Part shown: positions 1-8,920 of the stretch, piece after piece
Numbering within the stretch: the stretch's first letter is position 1
How the letters are laid out: each line of letters starts with the position of its first letter
Assembly (NCBI GenBank): GCA_900642245.1
Contig: CAAAJI010000525.1
Location: forward strand, 1 to 15,528
Source: Fragilaria radians
Lineage: Eukaryota; Bacillariophyta; Fragilariophyceae; Fragilariales; Fragilariaceae
Direction: 5' to 3'
Length of the DNA: 15,528 nucleotides
Program-made: the position numbers and the translations under genes
Notes under the pieces: model-generated
The model's database searches: none
What the model was told of the DNA's origin: nothing
What the model saw: only the letters and a program-made list of their open reading frames with translations

Positions 1-1154
1 GGTTCATGAAAGATTACAGATATCTCAGAATCAAAGCACCATGTTAGAAAAAGTTTTTGTAGAATCAGAATTAGTGCTCTTCCAAAATAGGAATCATTTG
101 AGGGACATACTTTCGACAAAAATCTACAGCTTCCTGTTGATGAGATTTGAGATAATTGAATCTTCAGTCTGAACAACTTCATATCAATATGTTGCAACTT
201 AAGAGCTGCAAGAATAAGTACTTTATTGATGGTAAGGCAGCTGATGCATATGAGAGGCTCGTTTTCAAATTTGAATCAATCTTTCTAGCTGCGAGTTCTT
301 AATAGAAGAAATTTTGACAGTGTCACGTTCATTGCTTTTAATGTCGCTTGAACGCTTAGAAGTATTTGTTGAGTTATTGCTTTTTTCAATAGCGATAGTG
401 ACTTGAGATGTTCGAGAAACGCTGAGTCACTGACTTCTATTTCACTTTTACTTTTAGTAAAGTAGACTTTTAGCACACGTCTTGAAACGTAAGTTAGATG
501 CTTGCTCTTTCTTTGATTCATCTTCTGAATGTCAGTTAATCTATTGTGATATTTTGTTTCTACAAGTTTGCAATAGGGCTGGTTTGAATGCTATATGTGT
601 GATATCTTCTTTTTAGAATAGAAAAATATGGAGTGCAAATTTTCTTTTTATAGCCAAATGTTTTGTGGATGAAGGACAAATTGTTGGGATCAGTGATTAT
701 CGTCAAATCAGATACAAATTAAGATATTCCAAAAATCCGTCACTTAGCTCATTTTGTCAATTTACGTTAAGCATATTAAGAAAAATATTGCTTTACATTT
801 GGCTTAGATCTATCATTATACTTATGACATTGACATTAATGAACTATTTCATAGAAAAGGCTTAAGTTTAAGTTTGCCTTTCACGCTACTATCATGTTGA
901 AGTTACAAACGTTATTTAGGTGAAGCAGGCACTCACGAGTTCTGCATGCGTTAAAGAGGGCTCAATTTCACTAAATGTAAGCGAGTAGCTCTATCAACAA
1001 ACACATATCATATTTGTTTTGTCAGTTTTTCATAGTCATCGTTGGACCGTCCCTCCTTTTCTTAAAAGTCAAGCTAATTTCTTCATTTAACGAAGTAGTT
1101 TATTTTTGGTCAATGTAATCAAATGTGTGGATTCAATCTAGATTTTATGCCATC
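1..1154. other. AT-rich spacer without a convincing gene
   Basis: No frame here has the length or composition of a diatom gene. A plus-strand frame is open from base 2 to about 170 (56 codons, running off the window edge). It could be the tail of an exon, but it matches nothing I recognise. Short frames at 285-521 (minus) and 665-865 (plus) are AT-driven and look like chance. Confidence 0.5.
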
Positions 1155-1439
1155 GCGGCTCTAGCACTACCTACAATGAATATTTAGGTTTTTCCAGTGT
1201 TTTGTTTTCTTTATTGCTTGATTTGTAAACCCTTACATTTGGTACATTTTTTTAAAGTCTATCACTTTATTTGTGAAGTGATGTAAGGCATGCATTCCAA
1301 CACCAAAGAGAAAAATCTCATTATAGTTAGTGTCATTGCGATATAAATCATTTCTAATGGCTCCATTAAATAATTGGTGATTCATTCTGCTGTAGCACGG
1401 CTGAAGATGCAATATCGTCATTCCCACACAATGAAGCAC
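1155..1439 (-). pseudogene. possible relic of a second copia integrase C-terminus
   Basis: On the minus strand a 68-codon frame, then a stop, continues in the same frame into a GFTNQAIK-like stretch. The order of features resembles the end of a copia integrase: an NGA-x-R-N-D-L-Y segment where such elements have a 'G-x-x-P-Y/D-x-L/F' segment, then a Y-N-E-I-F-L-F-G stretch like the usual 'L-x-x-F-G', then a 'G-[FY]-T' segment that normally follows the F-G motif. No catalytic core or reverse transcriptase could be recognised beside it. The resemblance is judged by eye from family knowledge, so it may be chance. It belongs to a different lineage from the clearer element at 2703-6104. Confidence 0.25.
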
Positions 1440-2386
1440 TTGAAGAAGTGGATTTGAGTCAAGTGGTAACTTACACTATTATTCTTCACTTAATAGACAC
1501 TTTGTAAACAAAGTTGATGAGACTGATTTCATCGCATCTAATAATCAATGCAATATAAAAAAATGAAAGTTTTGCAGGTAAAGGTGAGGATTCCATACAC
1601 AGTAGAAAATTTGCTAAGATTATTGGGTGCATCAAGAAACAGCCAAACTTTGTAAAGCAATAGTACTTGATAAGCATATGACATGAAGTCATAAAAATAA
1701 TTTTTAGAACTCTTAAGCCGTGATCTTGTAAGCCATGTACGAATTCTGCTTTGTGTTACTAAATGATGGTGTCAACGCATGTATAAAACGAAAAAGTGGT
1801 GAATATTCTTATGGAGTAACTAGATGTCATTTTTATTGTTCCTATTGATTTTAATCCAATAATGGTGAAATCAAGGATTTAATCTAGCCTGCATAACGCT
1901 CTTACGACATGGAATGCCGGAGGGTAATCTATCTAATACTAAGAGATGTGTGAGAATGTGAATACTGGAGAGGTCCAAGTTATTGTTAGTACATAGTAAA
2001 CAATAAAAGTTTTCATCTAAATCTAGAATAAGTTACATGGTTAACCATGCTCTTTATACTTCACACAAATTCAATAAAGATATACTCTTATATGAATTTA
2101 GTGATGCCTTCATCTTGCTTATAAATGAAGATGATCTTTCAGAACCGTCATGTCAATACGGTAGGAATAATTATTTCAGATTCCCAAGTAACAAACAGGA
2201 ATCAATTAAGATTCATGACTGACGAATCTATGTCGTGAATTTAAGATCATAAAGCCTAAAGGCTAAATGTGGAATCTAACACGTAAGGTAAATGACTGTG
2301 TGGTCAATGGAACACGTTTGATAAAACGAAAACCTAGTCTTGGTTCGGAATGGTTTCAAGGCTTTTGAACTAGACTTTGAGGTCCT
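1440..2386. other. AT-rich spacer, no gene seen
   Basis: Only frames of about 60 codons occur (1486-1692 minus, 2037-2222 plus). They have no recognisable domain and no codon bias like the FCP gene. The part nearest 2386 may lie inside or just beyond the 3' LTR of the neighbouring retroelement, whose outer edge I could not fix. Confidence 0.5.
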
Positions 2387-2402
2387 GGAGATGAAAATCT
2401 CC
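2387..2402. other. perfect hairpin with GAAA tetraloop
   Basis: GGAGAT, GAAA, ATCTCC: a 6-bp perfect stem closed by a GNRA-type loop when read on the plus strand. It lies about 300 bp beyond the start of the putative 3' LTR. It could be LTR structure or chance; no function is implied. Confidence 0.4.
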
Positions 2403-2708
2403 TGTTCTGAACACCAAAAAACTCTTCAAAACACTTGCTGAGATTGTAAGTTAAATTTAAATTTTACACCTACATCTATGAATCTAAGACTGACTTATCT
2501 CGAAATATCTTCCCAACAGACTCATTTCTCGCCAATTTTCTTCTCTCTCTCTTAACTAATCTCTTGTCTCACACAAAACAAATTTCAATCACCCGGATAT
2601 TCCTTAACTAAGTTAGATTTCCAAATATCAAACTCCGATCAGTGATTTCTCCTCAACTAAGTGTTTTTAAGGCTTGAAAGGGAAAAAATATTTGTTTACC
2701 TTCTAACA
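2403..2708 (-). repeat. putative 3' LTR of the copia element (outer edge unresolved)
   Basis: On the minus strand, the sequence right after the polypurine tract begins TGTTAG, the usual TG start of a copia LTR. It lies exactly where an LTR is expected, 19 nt after the RNase H stop codon. The segment is AT-rich with a purine-rich GAGAGAGAG run (minus strand), and has no coding capacity. The far (CA) end could not be fixed because no second LTR copy was found, so 2403 is an arbitrary limit. No copy of it is visible upstream of gag. Confidence 0.5.
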
Positions 2709-2720
2709 CCCTTCCTTTTT
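2709..2720 (-). other. polypurine tract of the copia element
   Basis: Read on the minus strand the sequence is AAAAAGGAAGGG, directly followed by the LTR start TGTTAG. It lies 7 nt beyond the RNase H stop codon at 2728-2730. In LTR retroelements this tract is the primer for plus-strand DNA synthesis, and the stop-tract-LTR spacing is typical. Confidence 0.65.
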
Positions 2721-2727
2721 GTCTCTT

Positions 2728-3790
2728 TCATCCATAAACCAGTTTTGACGCACGACAGTCAGACAAGTCACCTTTTAGGTTCTTGGTGAATAGGTCAGCT
2801 AAGTTTTCCTCTGATTCCACAAACTTAACTTCGATCAAGCCCACATCAATCTGTTCCCTGATGTAGTGATACTTGATGTTGATGTGTTTAGTTCTTTTGC
2901 CAGAATTCCTGTTCTCAGACAGGGAAATGGCCCATTGTTGTCTATGTTGACTCTGATAGGCCTCTTATACTCGATTTGAAGCGATTCTAGGACCTGGGAG
3001 ATGAATTCACCTCCCGGACCGTCTCACAGAGCGCCCCAAACTCTGATTCAATGCTTGACAGAGTAACAGTTGGCTGTCCCTTCACACCAGAGACTAGAAT
3101 TGCCATCCCAGTCACACTCTTCTTCTGCTCCTTGTCACCTGCATAGTCACTATCACTAAAAGCCTCAATTTCCCATGGTTTTTCATCAGAAAATTTCATT
3201 TTCAAGTCCATATTCTTCGGGTTTCGGACAAATTGAATCAACCTTTTCAATTCCTTGACATGTCCAGGAGCTGCACCATCCATGACTTTGGACAATTCGC
3301 AAACATAATTGCCCAAATCAGGTCTTGATAGCTTTACCAGGTAAAGTAGGCACCCAATGCTCGATCTAATCCATTTCTGGTTCGAATTGTCTACTTTTTC
3401 CAATTTCAGTGGCCTAATCATGAAGAAACCTGGTGCTGAAGGAGTTTTATACTCCTTTTCCTCTCCCACTGCATTCGAATTTAGCAGTTTCTGGACAATC
3501 CTCTTCTGGGTAAAGAGGATCTCTCCAATTCCTTCATGAATCTCACATCCAAGGAAGTCTTCAATGCTCTTCTGAACCTTGATGTTGAAGACCTTTCCCA
3601 GCCTCTGGATTGTGATTGTGTCCTCCTTGAGCCCTGCCTCACCTGCAATGATTGCATTGTCTACATAGATGCACAGCACGCAAAAACCTTGTTTTTCGAA
3701 CCTGAGGAACACATAATGGTCAATATTGTTCTTCTTGAAACCAAGATTAACTTTTTCTTTTGCAATTACCTGTTCCACTGCCTGGCAGCT
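2728..3790 (-). pseudogene. copia reverse transcriptase palm/connection and RNase H, frameshifted
   Basis: This is the 3' end of pol. The frame ending at 2987 holds the RT active-site segment CIYVDNAIIAGE (second Asp of the YVDD box is Asn, codon 3656-3658), the SRPDL motif of the RT-RNase H linker, and the RNase H SDSDYAGD and SSIESEF motifs. Frames then change: an I-R-V-N-I-D-N-N-G stretch and a TKHINIKYHY / ADLFTKNL tail complete the copia RNase H, ending at the TGA at 2728-2730. One break is near 2929-2933, where a G appears to be missing from a short G run; another is near 3010. The upstream end at about 3778 is not a true start: that codon is GTG inside the polyprotein. Confidence 0.92.
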
Positions 3791-4250
3791 TGAACCAGCT
3801 CCAAGAGAGACTTTTCCAACTTCAGCACTCGAGTTTCCTCTCCTTTTGGCTTCTGGGACTCCTCAAATCCATCTGATATTTTCATCTAGATGTCTTCATT
3901 TAAATCCCCATGCAGAAACGCCGTTTCCACATCCAGAGACCACGCTTTGAGCTTCAATGTTGCAATTAGAAGCAAAATCAAGCAAAAAGTCTAGTTGTCA
4001 TCCTCTGGAGAACAGTTTCCAGAGAAGTCTATTCCCGGGATTTGGGAATAGGCCAAAGCAACCAACCTGGCCCTGAAAACGCCATTTTGCTTCTCCTGGA
4101 ACACCAATTTATTCCCACTTAACTTCCTTCCTTCTGGGATTGACTTTCGGTTCATGACCTTCCAGACTCCCCTCTCCATGCTGGTAATCTCCTTTTGGAT
4201 TCCTTCTTGCCAAAGTTTCCTTTTTTCCTCATTTGGATGATAATAAGCCT
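3791..4250 (-). pseudogene. copia reverse transcriptase fingers/palm N-terminal part, broken
   Basis: The frame 3991-4179 reads PEGRKLSGNKLVFQEK then RARLVALAYSQIPGIDFS, the classic copia RT entry region (PEG-K-x-x-x-x-K-W-V-F-K then ARLVA-x-G-x-x-Q-x-x-G-x-D). Upstream, a HPNEEKRKLWQEGIQKEI-like stretch precedes it. Downstream after a frame change comes LDVETAFLHGDLNEDI with the first catalytic Asp intact, then an in-frame TAG at 3886-3888 where the family has Tyr. Another stop follows the IDFSGNCSPEDDN stretch. The enzyme cannot be made as one chain. Confidence 0.88.
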
Positions 4251-4890
4251 ACTTGAAGCTCTGTGGGTCCCCAATTTCGAAATTGGCTGCCATGAATTCA
4301 GAAGAGCTGCCACTTTCTTCCAGGACATCCAAGAGAGCTCTGCTCCTTGTAACAATCCGACTTGGCTCCAATTTTGGGGCTTCCCTGACCTCCTCAGGCC
4401 ACTCTTCCCTCCTGTATATGATGAAATCTTCATCCTCAGATTCTTCCAGATCTGTGTTCTCCAGGTTCTTTTCTCCTGCAGCTTTGAAGTATTCTCCAAA
4501 CGTTTGACCCAGCCATCTCACGTTTCAAGTGATCATGATGGTCTTGTTCCTCAAATCGAAAATCCTGTAGGCATCTTGAGGATGCTTGTCTTCATAGCCA
4601 ACAAAGATGCATTCATTGCCATTGTTGTTCATCTTTTCATCGTGCACTTGGGTCCTTGTGATTTTGATCCCCAAAAAATCCTCAGATTTCCACCAACCTT
4701 CGGTTTCTTTCCATAAAACAGCCTATATGGGCTCCCTTCCTTGGTTCTAACTTCTCACAGTGTTTGCGACATCCTGTGAGCTGCAGACCCAATTCTTTTG
4801 CTGTCAACCTTGTAGTATCAATTGAGGGATGCCCAAGCATCCTGTGAAAGGTTTCCAGATTCATCTTCCTCTATGAGGTCACCAAGGCTC
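4251..4890 (-). pseudogene. copia integrase lacking its catalytic core
   Basis: The frame from 4864 begins ETFHRMLGHPS and continues to a Cys-x3-Cys, the His-His-Cys-Cys zinc domain (GAG-pre-integrase). Within about 10 codons the sequence passes, in another frame near 4728, into SPYRLFYGKKPKVGGNLRIF, which normally lies just after the DDE core. The whole rve catalytic core is therefore missing at a junction near 4730-4745. After a further frame change comes NECIFVGYEDKHPQDAYRIF, then an in-frame TGA (4525-4527) where the family usually has Arg before the DV of the strand that follows. An acidic, Ser-rich linker (4249-4521) leads to the reverse transcriptase. Confidence 0.88.
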
Positions 4891-4935
4891 TATCTTCAAT
4901 TGGTCTGACCTTTACAGAAATCAAGAAGCTTGATC

Positions 4936-5562
4936 TCATTGGGACTTTTGTGTTGAAATGCACATTGTGCTTACCTTTTGTGAGGACCAGAGATGTTGCA
5001 CACCCTTCTGAATCGCCACCATGAAGCTAAAGAGGTAAATCTTCATTTCTGGGACAAGTTTTTCACCTTCCAGGATCACCTCAGTTGGATCTTTACCCTT
5101 CCTTCCCTCAAATTCAACTCTTAGCTTACCCGTTTTCTCAACCCTGATGCTTCTCCCATCTCCCACAATGATCTTCTGGTTGTTTGGTTTTGTATCAAAC
5201 AAACCAATTTCGCAACATGTGATATGACTTGTGGCCCCAGAATTGCCCACCCACAGATTTGAAGATACGTGTTGGTCTTCAGCACCAATGAGAGCAATCT
5301 CTTTCGTCCGGGTAGCGTTTGCACTTTGTTGTCCTTCCCTGCCTTGGTTGGACCTCTTCTTGGGGCATTCTCCGGCAACATGTCCTACCTTATGACAGCA
5401 ATTGTATTTGAACTCACCACTTCTAGTGTTGGAAAAACCACCTTGAGTCTGCCCAGGACCTTGATTCTTTATCTGTCCAGGCCTTTTTCGACATTCCGAC
5501 CCCTTGTGGCCATAAGTACCACAATAAGCACAGTTCCCTTTGTACTTTTGGAAACTTACCAA
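4936..5562 (-). pseudogene. copia nucleocapsid zinc knuckles and aspartic protease
   Basis: A 208-codon open stretch. Knuckle 1 is CAYCGTYGHKGSEC, a complete C-x2-C-x4-H-x4-C. Knuckle 2 (YNCCHKVGHVAGEC) has Tyr where the first Cys is expected. The protease motif reads WVGNSGATSHITC: the catalytic Asp of D-S-G-A-T is Asn (codon 5242-5244), so the protease should be inactive. IIVGDGRSI further on matches the usual G-D-G segment. The first codon is TTG in the middle of the gag frame, so it is not a translation start. The open frame continues the same polyprotein as the gag piece at 5563-6104. Confidence 0.9.
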
Positions 5563-6104
5563 AGCCTTTTCATTCTCCTAGTGTCCATCTCCAACTCATT
5601 GTCTATGAATTTGATGGTCGTTTCGTATTCTCTGGGCAAGTTTTGGATGATGTGGATGATCAAATCCATGTCAGAGACCGTGTCCAAGAATCTCAAGCCT
5701 CCTCCTCAAGGTCTCCAAGCCTTGAATCCAAATGTCTGATCCATTGAATGTCTTCCAATCTAGACTCCACAAACTCCTTCTTGATCTTGATGAGGTTGGA
5801 TTTTGTTGTTGGAGCAAATTTTTGCACCAAATTTGTCCAAGTCAACCTCGCATGCCCTCTTGCATCAATTCAGACCGACTTGAGTCTATCAGGCCCAAAA
5901 ACATATCATTTTCGCTGCTGATCAACAATTCAGCAAAGGCAAAATTGTGTTTCTGCATAAATTGTCATCCCCTTTTGCACCTTTTGTTGGGACAATCTCC
6001 AAGGCAACAATCAGCTCCATGGACTTTGCAAGGAAGGTGATGCTCCACCTCTCCCAATTCTTCATCTCCCCAGAAAATCCTTGGATCTTCAGCTGCATCT
6101 CCAT
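5563..6104 (-). pseudogene. copia gag (capsid region), multiply frameshifted
   Basis: The ATG at 6102-6104 opens with QLKIQGFSGEMKNWERWSI, matching the start of the copia gag (UBN2-type) domain, where a F-x-G-x-x-x-x-W segment is conserved. After frame changes the recognisable pieces are TNLVQKFAPTTKSNLIKIKK (about 5790-5850), then a segment ending at a stop near EEEA, and then SDMDLIIHIIQNLPREYETT. The last corresponds to the conserved 'LP-x-x-Y' gag motif. The pieces are colinear but fall in three frames with several stops. Confidence 0.85.
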
Positions 6105-6932
6105 TTACGCTTTTGTTCTTTGTCTAAACGTTTTAAAACATGATAAAAACGACAACAACTTCAAAAGATATTTTATATAAATGTAACTTCTTAGATCATA
6201 ATTTACAGTTTCTATAAAATCTTAGAGCAGCTTAGAGCAAGTACAATCATTTGATGATTAAAACAGTAAATGCTAAAGTTAAAACAGGTAGAAAAATGAA
6301 GGAATTTTTGTATTATGAAGAATGCAGCATTGCATTGTAGTGTTTGTGCTGTACTGCCTCTGTTGCATTTGGTTGCATTATATGTGAATTAAATGTGTTG
6401 TGTTGTCTTCGTTTTTAACCTGTAGAATGGAGGAACTGAAAGGTAAAAACAAGAAATAATTAGATATTCAAGGATCATAAAATCCATTTTCCGTTTCTAG
6501 GTTGCTCGGTTGACCAATATCAACTGGAATGAAACAAGATGAGGATTTAACATGTCATCAATTGAAAATAAGAGCAGAATTATGCCTTTAACATAAAATA
6601 ACTAGCGAAATCCTTACATTAGAATAGTTGATGGTTTGATCAGGTAGGTTTTGCCATGTTGATGAATATATTTCTCGATCTTTCACAAATATGTATTGAT
6701 CAAAGACGTGTCATTCAATGTATACAGGACCAAATTGGACTGTCCCACTGCAGGTGTTTCTGTAAGAGAGTTGAGTTGAGATTTACCTACTCCAACTGAC
6801 GTGGAAGCAAAAGGATATCAAAAGGTAAATCCAGGTCCCTTTCAAAGGTTGCCAAAATCCCATTACCTCAAGGTGGTACTTGAAAAGGCTTGAGAAACTT
6901 CTCCTCACAATTCGACTTCGTCCAAAAAAAAT
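6105..6932. other. head-to-head spacer; likely holds the FCP promoter
   Basis: AT-rich, no gene. It separates the dead retroelement's gag (minus) from the FCP gene (plus), so the FCP promoter must lie here. The 5' UTR probably lies in 6880-6932, where an A-rich tract precedes the ATG. I saw no copy of the 3' LTR and no TGTTAG/CTAACA edge. A run of short GCATT/TTGCATT/TGTTG words lies at about 6325-6410. No transcription-factor site can be claimed from sequence alone. Confidence 0.55.
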
Positions 6933-7565
6933 ATGAAATCAGTTGTTCTTACATCGCTTCTCGCCTCCGCTGCTGCGTTCGCCCCTGCGACTCAGACAAA
7001 GACATCCGTTGCCACTAGCATGGCATTCGAAGACGAGCTTGGAGCCCAACCTCCTCTTGGTTTCTTTGATCCTTTCGGACAACTTTCTGGTGAGGATGAA
7101 GCCCGTTTCGACCGCCTTCGATACGTGGAAATCAAGCACGGCCGTATCTGCCAACTTGCATTCCTTGGCCAAATTGTGACACGTGCAGGAATCCACCTTC
7201 CTGGAAACATCGACTATGCCGGACATTCCTTCGACTCGTACCCTAACGGTGTTGCTGCCCTCTTTGGTCCTGATGCTATCCCAACTGCGGGACTTGTCCA
7301 AATCATTGCATTCATTGGAGTTCTTGAATGCGCCTTCATGAAGGATGTTCCAGGAACTGGAAACGAGTTCGTTGGTGATTTCCGCAACGGTTACATTGAC
7401 TTTGGATGGGACACATTCAGCGAGGAAGAGAAGCTCTCCAAGCGTGCTGTTGAGCTTAATAACGGACGTGCTGCTCAAATGGGAATTCTCGGATTGATGG
7501 TGCATGAGCTGATCATTCCTCTTGGATACGACCCTGATCTTCCAATCATTGGACACCTCCACTAA
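6933..7565 (+). CDS. fucoxanthin-chlorophyll a/c-binding protein (Lhcf-type)
   Basis: A 210-residue light-harvesting antenna protein that binds chlorophyll a, chlorophyll c and fucoxanthin in the thylakoid membrane. Residues 1-15 are a hydrophobic ER-type signal peptide ending in AAAFAP, the diatom plastid-import motif with Phe at +1. A short Ser/Thr-rich transit region follows to about residue 30. Three membrane helices are visible: helix B at about 61-86 (RYVEIKHGRI, with Glu66 and Arg71), a middle helix at about 116-136, and helix A at about 171-193 (ELNNGRAAQMG, with Glu174, Asn177, Arg179). The linkers KDVPGTGNEFVGDFRN and DFGWDTF are typical of main-antenna Lhcf proteins, as are the length and the PIIG C-terminus. 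The gene is intronless and clearly richer in GC than its flanks, with strong codon bias (CTT, GGA, ATT), as expected for high expression. The ATG follows an A-rich tract and is the only start that gives the targeting sequence. The exact Lhcf number cannot be assigned. Confidence 0.97.
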   Translation: MKSVVLTSLLASAAAFAPATQTKTSVATSMAFEDELGAQPPLGFFDPFGQLSGEDEARFDRLRYVEIKHGRICQLAFLGQIVTRAGIHLPGNIDYAGHSFDSYPNGVAALFGPDAIPTAGLVQIIAFIGVLECAFMKDVPGTGNEFVGDFRNGYIDFGWDTFSEEEKLSKRAVELNNGRAAQMGILGLMVHELIIPLGYDPDLPIIGHLH

Positions 7566-7569
7566 GAAT

Positions 7570-7588
7570 CATATCCAATGTGGATATG
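7570..7588 (+). other. hairpin just after the FCP stop codon
   Basis: CATATCC, AATGT, GGATATG: a perfect 7-bp inverted repeat with a 5-nt loop, starting 4 nt after the TAA. It would form in the 3' UTR of the FCP mRNA. It may affect stability or 3' processing, but this is inference. Confidence 0.5.
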
Positions 7589-8605
7589 TATCTTTGGGTT
7601 GAGAGTTCAAGTTGTTGTATAATATGGTCACAACATGTACACCTCCTACTTCTAGCAAGTTGATTTGAGTAAAATTAAACTCTTGATAAATAAGAATATA
7701 AATGAAGAAGTGAATGCTTGCAGATGTTTGTTTTGATGTGAAGTAGGTTGAGCAAGAGAAGGATAAGGTGGAGATGAATCATCACCTCAGACTTCTAACT
7801 ACATGTAAGCCTGTACCGTAATTAGGGCGTATTCAAAGCAATAAGAAATAGGAATTCAAGGGGACTCTTGACAAAGGTTACATTATATTCTTTTATCATT
7901 TTTTGAATCATCGTTTCATGTTAGTCTTTGGATCAACAACTTCATGCGATTCACGTTTGAGAGACTGAGGAAAGAAGCATAATGAAACAGTTTGGCTTAT
8001 TTTATTCAAGTAATATTTGATAGCTCCAGCAATTATCATTCTATTGTTACTCATCAAACCACTTTTATTGAATCTATTTGCGAGTATGCTACTCAGGCCC
8101 CTGTCCGGTGAAAAACGGAGTCATCAATTTGCGTTTTCTTAAGAGTCCATTGAATCATTGAATATTAGGATATGTAACTCCCTAGAGACTAAATGTTGTT
8201 CTATAATTCTATTTTCATCACATGCTGATGTGGCTGCAACTTGTCATTCTCATTTACCGTTACTTCCTTCGTTTGTCAAAAGTACTCTACCAAATTTCAT
8301 TTCTATATCTCACGTAAGTGGAACCTTACTCCTGTGCTGACCATTTTGTATATTTTTCTCACTCAATTATTCGGGGTTTCTTACTGTGTCATCAGTCTTG
8401 ATATTGACCTGCTATTCTTTTCATCATCCAAATTGTATCCAAATGGCCTTGTTATTCACAAACGTGTTTTGTATTTGTGTTCACAAGCTTCATTATTTTC
8501 ATTCACAAAGCTCAATGATGTGGCATTGCTAGTATTTACAGAGAAGTTTGCATTCTAACAAGATTTTTAGTTAAAGTCTTTGAACCACTAGCTGGCAGCG
8601 CCAGA
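7589..8605. other. FCP 3' flank and spacer, no gene
   Basis: The first 100 bp or so should be the FCP 3' UTR (AT-rich, with several ATAA-type words at 7670-7700). A 105-codon plus frame at 8241-8558 opens with TTG rather than ATG. It is rich in Phe/Leu/Ser as expected of TTT/TTC-rich noncoding DNA and has no recognisable domain. I call no gene. Confidence 0.5.
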
Positions 8606-8920
8606 AATAGAATAAAGCAGCACCAATTGCTGACAGTTGTGTTGTGCTCCAAAGTGATTACTGGCATGCATATGAAAAAAGCACCAATAAAGTGATTAAG
8701 CCAATAAAGTATTAGCATGATAAAACGAAAACAACTCCTTTAAAGGATTTTCGAATCTTTGAAACGTAATAGCGCCAAGTGATTCTACAATTCTGTAAGT
8801 CATTACCACTGATTTAGAAATTGGGAACAATGACTATGCATTGTTTATCAATCATTGCTGATTACCCATTCTCTATCTTTAGTCTTTAATCTTTAAATGC
8901 AGGAATCTATTCACCTAGTC
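8606..8920 (+). repeat. diverged direct repeat, copy 1
   Basis: Colinear with 10485-10795, with several small gaps. Shared anchors in order: AATAGAATAAA (8606), TGACAG (8631), GTGAT (8654), GCATGCATATG region (8664), CCTTTAAAGG (8737), an ACG-TAATAG word (about 8764), AAGTGA and ACAATTC (8777 on), TTATCAATCATTGCT (about 8847), CCCATTCT-x-TATCTTT, TGCAG and TCACCT. This copy is interrupted relative to the other by short insertions. Not coding in either copy as far as I can see. Confidence 0.55.

Larger units (their letters stand above)
2703..6104 (-). mobile_element. decayed Ty1/copia LTR retrotransposon, non-autonomous
   Basis: Domains run on the minus strand in copia order: gag (from 6104), two CCHC-type knuckles (about 5400-5540), aspartic protease (about 5240), GAG-pre-integrase zinc domain (about 4750-4864), integrase C-terminus (about 4510-4735), reverse transcriptase (about 3600-4250), RNase H (to 2728), then polypurine tract and 3' LTR start. 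Integrase before reverse transcriptase is diagnostic for copia rather than gypsy. The internal region is only about 3.4 kb because the integrase catalytic core is missing. At least six frameshifts or stops interrupt the reading frame, so it cannot encode its own polyprotein. No 5' LTR or tRNA-Met primer site was found near 6105-6250, so the 5' end looks truncated or rearranged. Confidence 0.93.

Noticed and set aside
189..302. Short plus frame with GKAADAYERLVFKFES, slightly like a copia gag segment
   Set aside because: It ends quickly and no other gag motif follows in any frame.
4195..4716. 173-codon plus-strand frame, and a similar one at 5269-5739
   Set aside because: Both lie antisense to clear copia pol/gag sequence, so they are shadows of the retroelement.
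6939..7562. 207-codon open frame antisense to the whole FCP gene
   Set aside because: It is a mirror of the strongly biased FCP codon use, opposite a gene with an unmistakable family match. It has no domain of its own.
8241..8558. 105-codon plus-strand frame
   Set aside because: It opens with TTG, is dominated by Phe/Leu/Ser from TTT-rich DNA and has no recognisable motif.
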